A DNA stretch of 64,000 bases from Rhizobium croatiense (GCF_019793465.1 NZ_JAILYJ010000005.1:186001-250000); one strand, 5' to 3'. Shown: positions 8,334-18,737, counted from the first letter of the stretch. Numbers and translations are program-made. Notes: generated from the letters alone by a model not told the origin.

Positions 8334-9725
8334 ATGACCACCGTTCTGCAGCGCATCGCAGCCCAGCTTTCATCCCGAAAGCATTTCTCTGAAACCGCCA
8401 TCGAACGGGCAATCGATGCCGTCGCCGATACTTTTGGCTGCATGGTCGCCGGCGCCGGAGATCCGGCCGTCACCGGCGTAACCGCGGCTTTTGCAAGCGA
8501 AATCGCAGGCGGAGGAACCGCCTGGCTTGTAGCCGGCGGCGGCGCTCCCTCCTCCATTGCCGCGCTCGTCAATGGAACTGCAGCGCATGCACTGGATTTC
8601 GACGACAATTTCCATCCCGCCCGCGCCCATGCATCCGCGGTCCTCGTCCCTGCATTGCTGGCCACGGTTACAGCAGGTCGTCCGGTGAGCGGCGGCGCTT
8701 TTCTGAGCGCCTATCTTGCAGGTCTGGAAGCGCAGGCCGCCGTGGGTTTCGGCGTCAATCCCTCGCATTACAACAGGGGCTGGCATGGGACGGCGACGGT
8801 GGGCGCAATCGGCGCGGCTGCGGGCGCGGCTCAGTTGCTGGGCGCAAGCGAGGAGGAGACGGCGCAGGCGATGAGCCTTGCAGCGTCGCTCGCCTGCGGC
8901 CCCAAAGGTCAGTTCGGTACTCTGGCCAAGCCGCTTCATGCGGGCATCGCAGCCCGAAATGCGGTTGAGGCGGCGCGGCTCGCCATCGCAGGCATCAGAG
9001 GCCGGCTCGACATCCTGGAAAGGCCGCAGGGATTTCTGGATCTTTTTGGCGGAGACGACCCGCGGGCATGGGCGGATCTGCGACCGGAGCCGGCCCACAT
9101 CATCGAAAGACGAGGCTTGGTCACCAAGCGACATCCATGCTGCGCATCGACCCACCGGGCAATCGATGCGCTGCTCGAGCTTAAACGAGACTATGGACTG
9201 ACGGCGGACGACATCGTGTCGATCGATACCAAGGTCGGAGTCTCCGCCTTTCGCAACCTCGCCTATGCGGAACCCGCAGACGAGATGCAGGCCCGCTTCT
9301 CGATGCAATACTGTCTGGCGACGGCCTTTCTGAATGGATCCGTCAGCCTTGGCGATTTCACGCGCTCTGCCGTTTCGCGCCAGGATGTGAGGATGCTGGC
9401 AAAACGCATAACGATGGAATCCTATTCAGCGGACGAGGAAAGAGGAAATGAACGCTTGCCGCATATTGTCACCGTGCGGCTGTCGGACGGGACGACGCTA
9501 CGCCGACAACGTCTCCATGCAAAGGGTTCCGTGGAAGACCCGCTGAGCACGCAGGAGCGTCGCGAAAAATTTGAGGACTGCCTGAAATGGGGAAATCGTC
9601 AACCGAGCTGCGATCTCTACGCGCGCCTCAGAAGACTGAATGAGGCCGCAGACCTGTGGACCGAGCTTGGTATGACGAACCACAGCCGGAAAGCTGAATT
9701 GCTTGCGGGACCGGAGGCCGTATAA
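8334..9725 (+). CDS. MmgE/PrpD-family protein
   Basis: A 463-residue member of the MmgE/PrpD fold family, which includes 2-methylcitrate dehydratase, cis-aconitate decarboxylase and iminodisuccinate epimerase. Recognisable segments are FGCMVAGAGDP, AHALDFDDNFHPARAHAS, the glycine-rich GWHGTATVGAIGAAAGAAQL, and KRHPCCASTHRAIDAL with the conserved K-x-H/C region. The ATG at 8334 is preceded by GGAAAGAG; a second ATG at 8316 is possible and adds six residues. No prpB or prpC homologue is nearby, so a methylcitrate role is not supported. Its divergence from the paired LysR genes ties it to the ABC importer operon, suggesting it acts on a product of the imported compound. Substrate unknown. Confidence 0.88.
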   Translation: MTTVLQRIAAQLSSRKHFSETAIERAIDAVADTFGCMVAGAGDPAVTGVTAAFASEIAGGGTAWLVAGGGAPSSIAALVNGTAAHALDFDDNFHPARAHASAVLVPALLATVTAGRPVSGGAFLSAYLAGLEAQAAVGFGVNPSHYNRGWHGTATVGAIGAAAGAAQLLGASEEETAQAMSLAASLACGPKGQFGTLAKPLHAGIAARNAVEAARLAIAGIRGRLDILERPQGFLDLFGGDDPRAWADLRPEPAHIIERRGLVTKRHPCCASTHRAIDALLELKRDYGLTADDIVSIDTKVGVSAFRNLAYAEPADEMQARFSMQYCLATAFLNGSVSLGDFTRSAVSRQDVRMLAKRITMESYSADEERGNERLPHIVTVRLSDGTTLRRQRLHAKGSVEDPLSTQERREKFEDCLKWGNRQPSCDLYARLRRLNEAADLWTELGMTNHSRKAELLAGPEAV

Positions 9726-9773
9726 CCTCTGTCAATCCGGGTTTTTCGTGACTTCGCGTTCTGCAGGTTGCTT

Positions 9774-9803
9774 CAGCCGCGCCGACCTGCTTCGGCGAGG
9801 CTG
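9774..9803. terminator. Stem-loop between convergent genes, possible terminator
   Basis: A 12-nt arm CAGCCGCGCCGA pairs, with one mismatch, to TCGGCGAGGCTG across a CCTGCT loop. It lies between the convergent MmgE/PrpD and binding-protein genes, so it could serve both directions. There is no clear T-tract, so it may be a processing or stabilising hairpin. Confidence 0.45.
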
Positions 9804-9874
9804 AGACTGGCAGCACGGATCCGGCAACCTCTTCCGGATATGGCTGTCCGGCGCTCGCAAGAACACGCCTTCCT

Positions 9875-10939
9875 TCACTGCGCCCGCAAAACCTCGTTCC
9901 AGTGCGCGATCAGCCGCGCTCTCTTCACCTGGTCGAGATAGACCATCAGCCCGGGGCTGACAGGCACTGGGCGAAGTTGCGCGCCGAGCAGCTCCTGTAG
10001 CGTATTGGCCGTGTTCTCGCCGGCCACCTCGGGGCTGACCGCGGGGATCTGCAGCTCGCGCGCCATGATCGTCTGGCCCTCCTTCGACATGAAAAAGGTA
10101 AGGTAACGACGCCCGAGCTCCGGCTCGGCGGCCGCCTGCGGCACCAGCCCGATCCGCGACATCACCACCGTATAATCCTTCGGCAGGACGATCCCGACGT
10201 CAGGATGCCGCGAAGCCCAGTCGGCAGCGTAGGAGCCGAGGATATTGTAGCCGAGCACGAAGCGCCCGTCGGCGACGCGTTCGAGGATCGCCGAGCTCGT
10301 CGAGTAAAGCTTGACGCCGGCCGCGCCCATCGCGCCGATCACCGACCAGATGTCGCCGAATTGCTCCTGGTCGCGCGCCATGAACAGAAAGCCGACACCG
10401 GACCGCTCGATATCGTAGGTGCTGATCCGGCCATAAACCGCATTGCCCTTGCGCTTCAGATAGTCGACGAGTTCCGCCCGCGAGCTTGGCACCGGCTCAT
10501 GCGCGAAGCTCGGCTTGTGATAGACGAAGACCGCCGGCTCGAAAGTCAGCGCATAGGCGGTGTTGCGCCAGTTCGCCCATTTCGGCCATGCGGCGCTCAT
10601 CGGCAGGTTGCTGACCTGCGCATAGCCGTCATTCGAAAGCTTCACCTGCAGGTCCATCGCCGACGAGAAGGCAAAATCCGCCGTCTTCTTGCCGGCATCC
10701 GTCTCGCCGACGATCCGGTCATAGATTTCGCCGGTCAGCATATCCTCATATCTGACCGCTACATCGGGATTGGCCTCCTGAAAACCCCGGATCATCGGCT
10801 GCGCCAGCGGCTCGTCGAGCGAGGAATAAACGGTCAGCACCGGCGCCGCGGCCTTGCCCGATTTCGCCGGAAAAAAGACCTGATCAGCCAGGGCAAAACC
10901 CGGCCAGAACGCCAGCAGCAAGACGAAAATTCTCCTCAT
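9875..10939 (-). CDS. Periplasmic binding protein (FbpA/AfuA/PgtC-like), orphan
   Basis: A 354-residue secreted binding protein. It begins MRRIFVLLLAFWPGFALA, a Sec signal peptide with probable cleavage after ALA. The mature part contains LTVYSSLDEPLAQPMIRGFQ and the later hinge region YNILGSYAADWA, resembling ferric-iron and phosphoglycerate (PgtC-like) binding proteins. The ATG at 10939 was chosen because the signal peptide starts there; the longer open frame to 11092 adds non-secretory sequence. No permease or ATPase genes adjoin it. The two-component system 2.3 kb away suggests it may act as the periplasmic ligand sensor for that kinase, as PgtC does for PgtB/PgtA; this is inference. Confidence 0.82.
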   Translation of the reverse strand: MRRIFVLLLAFWPGFALADQVFFPAKSGKAAAPVLTVYSSLDEPLAQPMIRGFQEANPDVAVRYEDMLTGEIYDRIVGETDAGKKTADFAFSSAMDLQVKLSNDGYAQVSNLPMSAAWPKWANWRNTAYALTFEPAVFVYHKPSFAHEPVPSSRAELVDYLKRKGNAVYGRISTYDIERSGVGFLFMARDQEQFGDIWSVIGAMGAAGVKLYSTSSAILERVADGRFVLGYNILGSYAADWASRHPDVGIVLPKDYTVVMSRIGLVPQAAAEPELGRRYLTFFMSKEGQTIMARELQIPAVSPEVAGENTANTLQELLGAQLRPVPVSPGLMVYLDQVKRARLIAHWNEVLRAQ

Positions 10940-11267
10940 ACCGCCACAATGCCCGAGCACGGCTGGAGGAGCAAGGGCGCGCCGGAGCGAGGCCCTCGGT
11001 GAGGCCGGCTCAACTCGATCACCGGTCGTTTTCGGTGCCGACCGGCAAGCTTTGGCCAAGCCGTATATTCCATTTCCGCCAACTTTCACCACAAAGGATT
11101 AGGAATCAAAGGCCGTCCTTCACCCTTTTAGAGTATTGATGAAGACCGGCGACGATATATGGTCGCGCTGCCGCGTCAAAACGTCGACGCCGCCCGAATT
11201 TCTTTTTCGGGGGACGACTCTGCGCGACAAAAACTCTAAAAATAGCTAGGTTATTCCGGGAAGATCC
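10940..11267. promoter_or_regulatory. 328-bp divergent intergenic region
   Basis: This gap separates the divergent binding-protein and cyclase genes. It contains a short hairpin at 11193-11211 (CCCGAA, 7-nt loop, TTCGGG) and two widely spaced arms, TTTTAGAGT at 11126-11134 and its reverse complement ACTCTAAAA at 11233-11241. I see no small gene and cannot assign a promoter with confidence. Confidence 0.35.
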
Positions 11268-13148
11268 ATGGGAGGGGTCATGGAACGACGACTGAGCGCT
11301 ATTCTCGCTGCGGATGTCGTCGGCTACAGCCGACTGATGGGCATCGATGAGTCAGGCACGCTGCAGGCGCTGAACCGCCATCGCTGCGAGCTGGTCGATA
11401 TCAGGATTTCGGACTACAAGGGCCGGATCGTCAAACTCACCGGCGACGGCATCCTGGCCGAATTCCAGAGTGTGGTGAATGCGGTCGCCTGCGCCGCCGA
11501 AATCCAGCGGAGCATGTCGACCCGCAACGAGAACGTTCCGAAGGATGAGCGCGTCGAATTCCGCATCGGCATCAATCTCGGCGACGTCGTCGTCGAAAAT
11601 GGCGACATCTTCGGCGACGGCGTCAATCTCGCCGCGAGACTCGAGCGTATCGCCGCGCCCGGCGGCATCGCCGTGTCGGCTTCGGTCCGCGATCAGGTCG
11701 GCTCGCGCCTCAATCTCGGCTTCGAATTTATCGGCGAACACATGCTGAAGAACATCCGGCAGCCCGTGCAGGTCTACACCGTCTCCCTCGCGCCGCCCTC
11801 TTCCGCCAGGCTCATCGCGCAGAACCGCAATACCTGCTTCATCGCGGTCTTGCCTTTCACCAATATGAGCGGCGACGCCGACCAGGATTATTTCTCCGAC
11901 GGCATAACCGAAGACATCATCACCGATCTTTCCAAGATCTCCAGCCTGCACGTCGTGCCGCGCAATACGATCTTTACCTACAAGGGCATCTCGGTGAAGT
12001 TGAAGCGGCTCGCCCAGGAACTCGGCGTGCGCTATGTGCTCGAAGGCAGTGTGCGCATCTTCGACAAGCGCGTGCGTATCTCCGGCCAGCTGATCGACAC
12101 CGCCAATGGCGATCATCTCTGGGCCGAGCGCTACGACCGTGACCTCACCGACATCTTCGCCATCCAGGACGAGATCACCCATGCGATCGTCGGCCAGCTG
12201 AAGGTGCGCCTGCTGCCGGAGGAGAAGAAGGCGATCGCCAACGAGCCGACCGCCAATGTCGAGGCCTATACCTATTATCTCCGGGGCCGCCAGCTTTCCC
12301 ACACCTGGACGAAATCCTACCTGCAGCTCGCCAGGCGCATGTTCTGCAAAGCAGTCGAGCTCGATCCGGACTATGCCCGCGCTTATGCCGGCATCGCCGA
12401 TTGCGACGCCGCGATCCGCGACTGGGCGCCCGACGATGTGCCGCTGAGACGCATCCTCGAGATGAGCGCCCGCGCGCTCGCGCTCGATCCCGATCTTCCG
12501 GAGGCCCATGCCTCGCACGGCTTGGCCCTGCATCAGAGCGGCTATGATGATCGGGCGGCGGCGGCCTTCGAGCGTGCCCTGACGCTCGACCCGAACCTCT
12601 TCGAGGCGAATTTCCATTATGCCAGGTTCTTCTTCATGCACGGAAACTTTGCCGAATCCGTTCAATATTTCACCCGCGCCGCCGAAATCCGCCCTGACGA
12701 CTACGTCTCGCCGATCCATCTGATGGCCGCCTACCATTCACTCGGCCGTGGGGTGGACCGGGAAAACTGGGCCCGCCTCGGCTTGCTGCGCGCCGAACGC
12801 GCGCTGAATCTCAATCCGGAAAATTCCGGTCCCGCCCATCGCGGTGCGCTGGCGCTTGCCCATCTCGGCGATGTCAAACGCGCACGCGACTGGGCGGCGC
12901 GGGCGATCGCCATCGACCCCGACGACATTGTCGCCCAGTATAATCTCGCCTGTGTCTATTCCGTCCTCGGCGACATCGACCAGGCGATCGACCTCTTGGA
13001 GAAGCTGCTGCCCCACAGCTCCGTCTACCATATCAAATGGTTCAACAATGATTCCGACCTCGACAATATCCGCGACGACCCGCGCTTCCAGAAGCTGCTT
13101 GCCGCCGCGATGACACAGCGCGAAGAGATGGAAAGGACGGGCAGCTGA
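11268..13148 (+). CDS. Class III adenylate/guanylate cyclase with TolB-like and TPR domains
   Basis: A 626-residue soluble protein. The cyclase domain (about 5-175) has metal aspartates in LAADVVGYSRLM and LTGDGILAEF, and the base-binding and transition-state residues in FGDGVNLAARLE, so it looks catalytically complete. A FlgO/TolB-like N-terminal domain follows (about 190-320: AVLPFTNMSGDADQDYFSDG). Tetratricopeptide repeats run to the C-terminus (about 330-600; for example AFERALTLDPNLFEANFHYA). This architecture is highly expanded in rhizobia. The ATG at 11268 follows GGGAAG at suitable spacing; the family-typical start MERRLSAIL corresponds to the ATG at 11280, also possible but with its GGAGGGG too close. 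It is encoded alone, just before the two-component genes. cAMP is the likely product. Confidence 0.9.
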   Translation: MGGVMERRLSAILAADVVGYSRLMGIDESGTLQALNRHRCELVDIRISDYKGRIVKLTGDGILAEFQSVVNAVACAAEIQRSMSTRNENVPKDERVEFRIGINLGDVVVENGDIFGDGVNLAARLERIAAPGGIAVSASVRDQVGSRLNLGFEFIGEHMLKNIRQPVQVYTVSLAPPSSARLIAQNRNTCFIAVLPFTNMSGDADQDYFSDGITEDIITDLSKISSLHVVPRNTIFTYKGISVKLKRLAQELGVRYVLEGSVRIFDKRVRISGQLIDTANGDHLWAERYDRDLTDIFAIQDEITHAIVGQLKVRLLPEEKKAIANEPTANVEAYTYYLRGRQLSHTWTKSYLQLARRMFCKAVELDPDYARAYAGIADCDAAIRDWAPDDVPLRRILEMSARALALDPDLPEAHASHGLALHQSGYDDRAAAAFERALTLDPNLFEANFHYARFFFMHGNFAESVQYFTRAAEIRPDDYVSPIHLMAAYHSLGRGVDRENWARLGLLRAERALNLNPENSGPAHRGALALAHLGDVKRARDWAARAIAIDPDDIVAQYNLACVYSVLGDIDQAIDLLEKLLPHSSVYHIKWFNNDSDLDNIRDDPRFQKLLAAAMTQREEMERTGS

Positions 13149-13244
13149 GATCGATCTTTATGCGGCCCGTTCACCAATCTTCAAAATCGCTGTGACAACC
13201 CGTCTTCACCCCTGTAACGTCGCTTGAAAAACAGGGGAACATCC

Positions 13245-13922
13245 GTGCGCATCCTGCTCACCGAGGACAATATCGCGCTGGCCGACGGGCTCTCGGCGAT
13301 CTTGCGCGGCACGGGCCATGCCGTCGATGTCGTTCATGACGGGGCGTCCGCCAATGCCGTCATCGCGGCGGAAAATTTCGACCTTGTCATCCTCGACCTC
13401 AACCTGCCCGAGATGGACGGGCTCGACGTGCTGCGCGCCATGCGCGCCCGGCAGAATCAGGCGGCCGTCCTCATCCTGACGGCGCGTGGATCGCCGGAGG
13501 AACGGGTAAAAGGCCTTGATCTCGGCGCCGACGATTATCTGATCAAGCCTTTCGACATCGCCGAATTCGAGGCCCGTGTGCGCGTGCTGCTGCGCCGCCA
13601 GGCCGGGCTGCGGTCGGCGACGGTCGGCTTCGGCGGCATTTCTTTCGACCTCAATTCCCGCACCTTCTCCGCCGGTTCCACCCCTCTTGACATTCCCGCC
13701 CGAGAACTTGGCCTGCTCGAAATCCTCTTCATGCGGGCCGGCAAGGTCGTCGCCAAGGAGGCGATCATACAGTCGCTGACCGCCTTCGACGACGACATTT
13801 CCGCAAACGCCATCGAGCAATATGTCAGCCGGCTGAGAAAGCGCCTTTCGCCGCATGGCCTGACGGTCAAGACTGCCCGCGGTATCGGCTATTATCTCGA
13901 CAAGCTGCCCGAGGCTTCATGA
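13245..13922 (+). CDS. OmpR-family response regulator (TctD/QseB-like)
   Basis: A 225-residue response regulator. The receiver domain (1-115) has the acidic pair E7/D8, the phosphorylation site Asp51 in LVILDLNLPEMDG, and the conserved lysine in DDYLIKPF. The C-terminal winged-helix domain (about 130-220) ends VKTARGIGYYLD. I chose the GTG start at 13245 because AGGGGA lies about 6 nt upstream and the protein then starts exactly at the receiver fold; an upstream TTG at 13224 adds seven unlikely residues. Its stop overlaps the kinase start by 4 bp, so the two form one operon. The target genes may include the nearby binding protein or cyclase; the sequence does not settle this. Confidence 0.93.
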   Translation: MRILLTEDNIALADGLSAILRGTGHAVDVVHDGASANAVIAAENFDLVILDLNLPEMDGLDVLRAMRARQNQAAVLILTARGSPEERVKGLDLGADDYLIKPFDIAEFEARVRVLLRRQAGLRSATVGFGGISFDLNSRTFSAGSTPLDIPARELGLLEILFMRAGKVVAKEAIIQSLTAFDDDISANAIEQYVSRLRKRLSPHGLTVKTARGIGYYLDKLPEAS

Positions 13923-15301
13923 AGGCCGCCTATTCTCTCCGGCGCCGGCTGCTCTTCTGGCTGCTCGTCTCTACGGCCGTCATCGGCATGCTGGCACTTG
14001 CCGACACCTATCGCGAGGCTGTGCAAACCTCGAACATCGTCTCCGACCGTGTTCTCGCCGGCTCGGCGCTCGCGATCGCCGAACGCGTCGTCGTCGCCGA
14101 AGACGGCACGCTGCAGGTCGATATCCCCTATGTCGCGCTCGAAATGCTAACCTCGGCCGCGCAGGACCGCGTCTTCTACCGCGTCGACGGCCCGCCGGGC
14201 CAATTCATCACCGGCTACCAGGCTCTGCCGGTCCTGCAGAAGACGCCGAGCGGTGCGGCCGCCTTCGCCGACGACACCTTTCGCGGCGAGCCGATCCGCA
14301 TCGCCACGCTCGAACGTTCCGCCTCGACCGGCATCCGCTCGGTGCCCTTCGTCGTGACCGTCGCCGAAACCACAATCGCCCGCCGGCAGTTGACTCAGGC
14401 GATCCTCGTGCGTTCGGCACTGCGCCTCGCCGTCATGATCGCCGGAGCGGCGGTCATCGTCTGGATCTCGGTCACGGTGGCGCTCCGCCCGCTCTACAAG
14501 CTCGGCGACGCCATCGGCGAACGCAGTCCTGACGATCTGCATCCGATCGAACAAACCGTGCCGAGCGAGGTCGAGCCGCTGGTCGATACGGTGAACTCAT
14601 TCATGGTCCGCCTGCAGTCGGCGCTCGATGCGCTGCGCAATTTCACCGGCAATGCCAGCCACCAGCTGCGCACGCCGCTGGCGATTATCCGCACCCAGCT
14701 TGCGCTTTCGGCCCGCGCCGGCTCGCTCGCTGAAGCCCAGGCGGCAGCGCTGAAGGGAGACCAGGCCGTCGCGCATGCCGAGCGCATTCTTGCCCAGCTT
14801 CTGCTGATGGCGAAGATCGACGCCGCCACGGCCAAGGAGGCGCTGACCGCCTCCGCCATCGATCTCGCCGCCATCGCCCAGGAAATCACCGGCGAACAGA
14901 TCCCGGCCGCTGCCGTCGCCGGCATCGATCTCGGCTTCGAGGGTGAGGGCCCGGCGATGATCCGCGCCGAGCCGCTGCTCATCGGCGAAATGCTGCGCAA
15001 TCTTGCCGGCAATGCCATCGCCTATGCCGGCAAGGGGGCTGAAGTCACCGTCCGCGTCATCGCCGCCGCCGAGACGATCCGCCTCGAAGTCGAGGACAAC
15101 GGCCCCGGTATTGCGCGCGAGAAGCTGGAGGCGGTGCGCCGCCGTTTTTCGCGCGGCAATGATTCCGCCGCGCCCGGCGCCGGCCTCGGCCTCCCCATCG
15201 TCGAGGAAATCGCCAATCTTTTCAATGCTGTCATGACGTTGGAACCTGGAACCGACGGCCGCGGGCTGAAGGTGGCCGTCACCTTTGCCAGGGCGTCGTA
15301 A
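13919..15301 (+). CDS. Sensor histidine kinase, TctE-like (2CSK-type N-terminus)
   Basis: A 460-residue membrane sensor kinase. One membrane helix lies near residues 9-28, a periplasmic domain of about 130 residues follows (resembling the two-component sensor kinase N-terminal domain), and a second helix lies near 168-190. The HAMP-like linker leads to the phosphoacceptor His248 in NASHQLRTPLAIIRTQ. The ATPase domain shows the N box (GNAIAYAGKGAEV), G1 (VEDNGPGI) and G2 (GAGLGLPIVEEI). It is translationally coupled to the response regulator. TctE-like kinases in several proteobacteria work with secreted binding proteins that sense carboxylates; the orphan binding protein at 9.9 kb could be such a partner (inference). 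Confidence 0.92.
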   Translation: MKAAYSLRRRLLFWLLVSTAVIGMLALADTYREAVQTSNIVSDRVLAGSALAIAERVVVAEDGTLQVDIPYVALEMLTSAAQDRVFYRVDGPPGQFITGYQALPVLQKTPSGAAAFADDTFRGEPIRIATLERSASTGIRSVPFVVTVAETTIARRQLTQAILVRSALRLAVMIAGAAVIVWISVTVALRPLYKLGDAIGERSPDDLHPIEQTVPSEVEPLVDTVNSFMVRLQSALDALRNFTGNASHQLRTPLAIIRTQLALSARAGSLAEAQAAALKGDQAVAHAERILAQLLLMAKIDAATAKEALTASAIDLAAIAQEITGEQIPAAAVAGIDLGFEGEGPAMIRAEPLLIGEMLRNLAGNAIAYAGKGAEVTVRVIAAAETIRLEVEDNGPGIAREKLEAVRRRFSRGNDSAAPGAGLGLPIVEEIANLFNAVMTLEPGTDGRGLKVAVTFARAS

Positions 15302-15410
15302 AAGCCGTCGCCACCCCGGCCTTTGCACCTTGCTTTCTTTCGCTGCATTGCACAGACTGGCTTTGGGAACAGCAAGCCGCACGACGATGCGCGCCGGATA
15401 AAAGAGAAAT

Positions 15411-18400
15411 ATGTCGATCAAAGCCAGTATCTACCACCTGACCCATTATATCTATGACAAGCCGGTTCGCCTCGGCCCCCAGATTATCCGGTTGAAACCG
15501 GCGTCGCATTCGAAGACGCGGGTGCTCAGCCACTCGCTGAAGGTCACGCCCTCCAACCACTTCATCAATCTGCAGCAGGATCCCTACGGCAATTATCTCG
15601 CCCGCTACGTCTTCCCGGACCCGGTAACGGAGTTCAAGATCGAGGTCGACCTCGTCGCCGACATGACGGTCTACAACCCGTTCGACTTCTTCGTCGAAGA
15701 AGAAGCGACCAAATGGCCCTTCGATTATCCCGAAACGATCCGCGAGGATCTGTCGATCTACATGACGCCCGAGCCGGCCGGCCCGCGCCTGAAAGCGCTG
15801 CTGCCGACGCTCGACTGGTCGCCCGGACAGGCGACGGTGGATATGGTCGTCGGCCTGAATGCCCGCCTGCAGCGGCAGATCGGCTATGTGATCCGCATGG
15901 AAGCCGGCGTGCAGACGCCGGAGGAAACGCTGGAAACAGCCAAGGGCTCGTGCCGCGACACCAGTTGGCTGCTCGTCCAGATCCTTCGCCATCTCGGCCT
16001 CGCCGCCCGCTTCGTCTCCGGTTACTTGATCCAGCTGACGCCGGACCTGAAGGCGCTCGACGGCCCCTCCGGCACCGAGGTCGATTTCACCGACCTGCAT
16101 GCCTGGGCCGAGGTTTACCTGCCCGGCGCCGGCTGGGTCGGTCTCGATCCCACATCGGGCCTCTTGACCGGCGAAAGCCACATTCCGCTGGCCGCCACGC
16201 CGCATTACCGCAACGCCGCACCGATCTCCGGCGGCTACTTCGGCGAGGCCGAAACCGAATTCGCCTTCGATATGAAGGTCTCGCGCGTCGCCGAACACCC
16301 GCGTATCACCAAGCCCTTCTCCGACGAAAGCTGGGAGGAGCTCAACGAACTCGGCGAGAAGGTCGACCGTGTCCTCGAAGCAGAGGACGTACACCTGACG
16401 ATGGGCGGCGAGCCGACCTTCGTTTCGATCGACGACTTCCAGTCCGAAGAGTGGAACACCGCGGCCGTCGGCCCGACCAAGCGCGAAAAGGCCGACAGCC
16501 TGATCCGCCGGCTGCAGGAGCGCTTCGCCCCCGGCGGCTTCCTGCATTACGGCCAGGGGAAATGGTATCCGGGCGAAAGCCTGCCGCGCTGGACCTTCTC
16601 GCTCTACTGGCGCCGCGACGGCAAGCCGATCTGGCAGAACCTCGATCTGGTCGCCGCCGAAGGCAGGGATACCGGTGTTGCGGCCGAGGATGCCGAAAAG
16701 CTGCTGACGGCGATCGCAAAAGAACTGGCGATCAAGCCCGACATGGTGCAGCCGGCCTTTGAGGATCCGGCCGACTGGATCATCAAGGAAGGCAATCTTC
16801 CCGACAATGTCGATCCGGCGAATTCGAAGCTGAAGGATCCCGAGGAACGCAACCGCATCGCCCGCGTGTTCGGTCGTGGCCTCACCGTCCCCACCGGTTA
16901 CATCCTACCGGTCCAGGCATGGAACGCCAGGGCCGCCGAAAGCCGGGTCTGGGTTAGCGAGAAATGGCGCACCCGCCGCGGCAAAATCTTCCTCGTTCCC
17001 GGCGACAGTCCGATCGGCTACCGCCTGCCGCTCGGTACTCTGCCCTATGTCCCCCCGGCGCGTTATCCCTATATCCATCCCGCCGATCCGACGATCCCGC
17101 GCGAGCCGCTGCCCGACGTTTTCGTACCGGCCGGCCGCGCCATGCCGGAAGTCTCCTTCCACGCCGGCGAGAGCAATCGCAGCCGCATCGAACAGACGCT
17201 CGGAGAAATCGGCGGCGCCGTGCGCACCGCCATGTCGGTCGAGCCGCGCGACGGCAGGCTCTGCGTTTTCATGCCGCCGGTCGAGCGGATCGAGGATTAT
17301 CTCGAGCTGATCGCCGCTGCCGAAAACGCTGCCGCCGAGCTCAAGCTTCCCGTTCATATCGAAGGTTATCCGCCGCCGCAGGACGAGCGCATCAACGTCA
17401 TCCGCGTCGCCCCGGATCCCGGCGTCATCGAGGTCAACATCCATCCGGCATCCAACTGGAAGGATTGCGTCGATATCACCACGGCAATCTACGAGGAGGC
17501 CCGCGCCACCCGGCTCGGCGCCGACAAATTCATGATCGACGGCCGTCATACCGGCACCGGCGGCGGCAACCATGTCGTCGTCGGCAGCGCCAATCCGAAC
17601 AACAGCCCCTTCCTGCGCCGTCCGGATCTGTTGAAGAGCGTCGTCCTCCACTGGCAGCGCCACCCCTCGCTCTCCTACCTCTTCTCCGGCATGTTCATCG
17701 GCCCGACCAGCCAGGCGCCGCGCATCGACGAGGCTCGCCACGACAGCCTCTACGAGCTGGAGATCGCCATGGCGCAGATCGCGGCTCCCGGCCGCGGTCA
17801 GCAGCCGCTGCCCTGGCTCGTCGACCGCCTGTTCCGCAATCTCTTGACCGATGTCACCGGGAACACCCACCGCGCCGAGATCTGCATCGACAAGCTGTTT
17901 TCGCCCGACGGCCCGACCGGCAGGCTCGGCCTCATCGAGTTCCGCGGCTTCGAGATGCCGCCGAACGCACGCATGTCGCTTGCCCAGCAATTGCTGGTGC
18001 GCGCGCTGATCGCCCGCTTCTGGGTGAACCCGGTCGACGGCAAGTTCGTCCGCTGGGGCACGACCTTGCACGATCGTTTCATGCTGCCGCATTTCGTCTG
18101 GGCCGATTTCCTCGACGTGCTCGCCGATCTTCGCGAAAACGGCTTCGACCTCAGCCCGGAATGGTTCAAGGCCCAGCTCGAATTCCGCTTCCCCTTCTGC
18201 GGCGAAGTCGAATACGAGGGCTCGAAGCTGGAACTGCGCCAGGCGCTGGAGCCTTGGCATGTCATGGGCGAGGAAGGCGCGGTCGGCGGCACCGTCCGCT
18301 ATGTCGACTCCTCCGTCGAGCGCCTCCAGGTGCGGTTCGAAACCAGCAATACAGCGCGCTACGCCGTCACCTGCAACGGCCGCACCCTGCCTCTGACGCC

Positions 18401-18737
18401 GACCGGCACCTCCGGCGTATCGGTCGCCGGCGTCCGCTACAAGGCATGGCAGCCGGCCTCCGGCCTGCATCCGGTCCTGCCGGTCAACACGCCTTTGACT
18501 TTTGACATTTATGATACATGGTCGAAGCGTTCGATCGGCGGCTGCATCTATCATGTTGCCCATCCGGGCGGCCGGACCTATGACACCTTCCCGGTCAACG
18601 GCAACGAGGCGGAAGCAAGGCGGCTCGCCCGCTTCGAACCGTGGGGACATACGGCAGGCGGTTATATCCCGCGCGCCGAGACGGGTTCGCCTGAATTCCC
18701 GCTGACGCTGGATCTGCGGCGACCCGCCGGAATTTGA
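15411..18737 (+). CDS. Transglutaminase-like / DUF2126 fusion protein
   Basis: A 1108-residue cytoplasmic protein with no signal peptide. The N-terminal 290 residues are a bacterial transglutaminase-like module (start [18 protein letters not shown]) with the Cys of [13 protein letters not shown], the His of [12 protein letters not shown] and the Asp of GLDPTSGLL as the catalytic triad. The remainder is DUF2126; the segment [14 protein letters not shown] followed by [10 protein letters not shown], and [11 protein letters not shown] leading to [11 protein letters not shown], recall glutamine-synthetase-fold carboxylate-amine ligases, to which comparative genomics has linked this type of system. 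The protein may thus carry both a peptidase or transamidase and a ligase activity. It heads a three-gene cluster with an ATP-grasp/alpha-E protein and a second transglutaminase. Substrate and biological role are unknown. Confidence 0.88.
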   Translation: MSIKASIYHLTHYIYDKPVRLGPQIIRLKPASHSKTRVLSHSLKVTPSNHFINLQQDPYGNYLARYVFPDPVTEFKIEVDLVADMTVYNPFDFFVEEEATKWPFDYPETIREDLSIYMTPEPAGPRLKALLPTLDWSPGQATVDMVVGLNARLQRQIGYVIRMEAGVQTPEETLETAKGSCRDTSWLLVQILRHLGLAARFVSGYLIQLTPDLKALDGPSGTEVDFTDLHAWAEVYLPGAGWVGLDPTSGLLTGESHIPLAATPHYRNAAPISGGYFGEAETEFAFDMKVSRVAEHPRITKPFSDESWEELNELGEKVDRVLEAEDVHLTMGGEPTFVSIDDFQSEEWNTAAVGPTKREKADSLIRRLQERFAPGGFLHYGQGKWYPGESLPRWTFSLYWRRDGKPIWQNLDLVAAEGRDTGVAAEDAEKLLTAIAKELAIKPDMVQPAFEDPADWIIKEGNLPDNVDPANSKLKDPEERNRIARVFGRGLTVPTGYILPVQAWNARAAESRVWVSEKWRTRRGKIFLVPGDSPIGYRLPLGTLPYVPPARYPYIHPADPTIPREPLPDVFVPAGRAMPEVSFHAGESNRSRIEQTLGEIGGAVRTAMSVEPRDGRLCVFMPPVERIEDYLELIAAAENAAAELKLPVHIEGYPPPQDERINVIRVAPDPGVIEVNIHPASNWKDCVDITTAIYEEARATRLGADKFMIDGRHTGTGGGNHVVVGSANPNNSPFLRRPDLLKSVVLHWQRHPSLSYLFSGMFIGPTSQAPRIDEARHDSLYELEIAMAQIAAPGRGQQPLPWLVDRLFRNLLTDVTGNTHRAEICIDKLFSPDGPTGRLGLIEFRGFEMPPNARMSLAQQLLVRALIARFWVNPVDGKFVRWGTTLHDRFMLPHFVWADFLDVLADLRENGFDLSPEWFKAQLEFRFPFCGEVEYEGSKLELRQALEPWHVMGEEGAVGGTVRYVDSSVERLQVRFETSNTARYAVTCNGRTLPLTPTGTSGVSVAGVRYKAWQPASGLHPVLPVNTPLTFDIYDTWSKRSIGGCIYHVAHPGGRTYDTFPVNGNEAEARRLARFEPWGHTAGGYIPRAETGSPEFPLTLDLRRPAGI

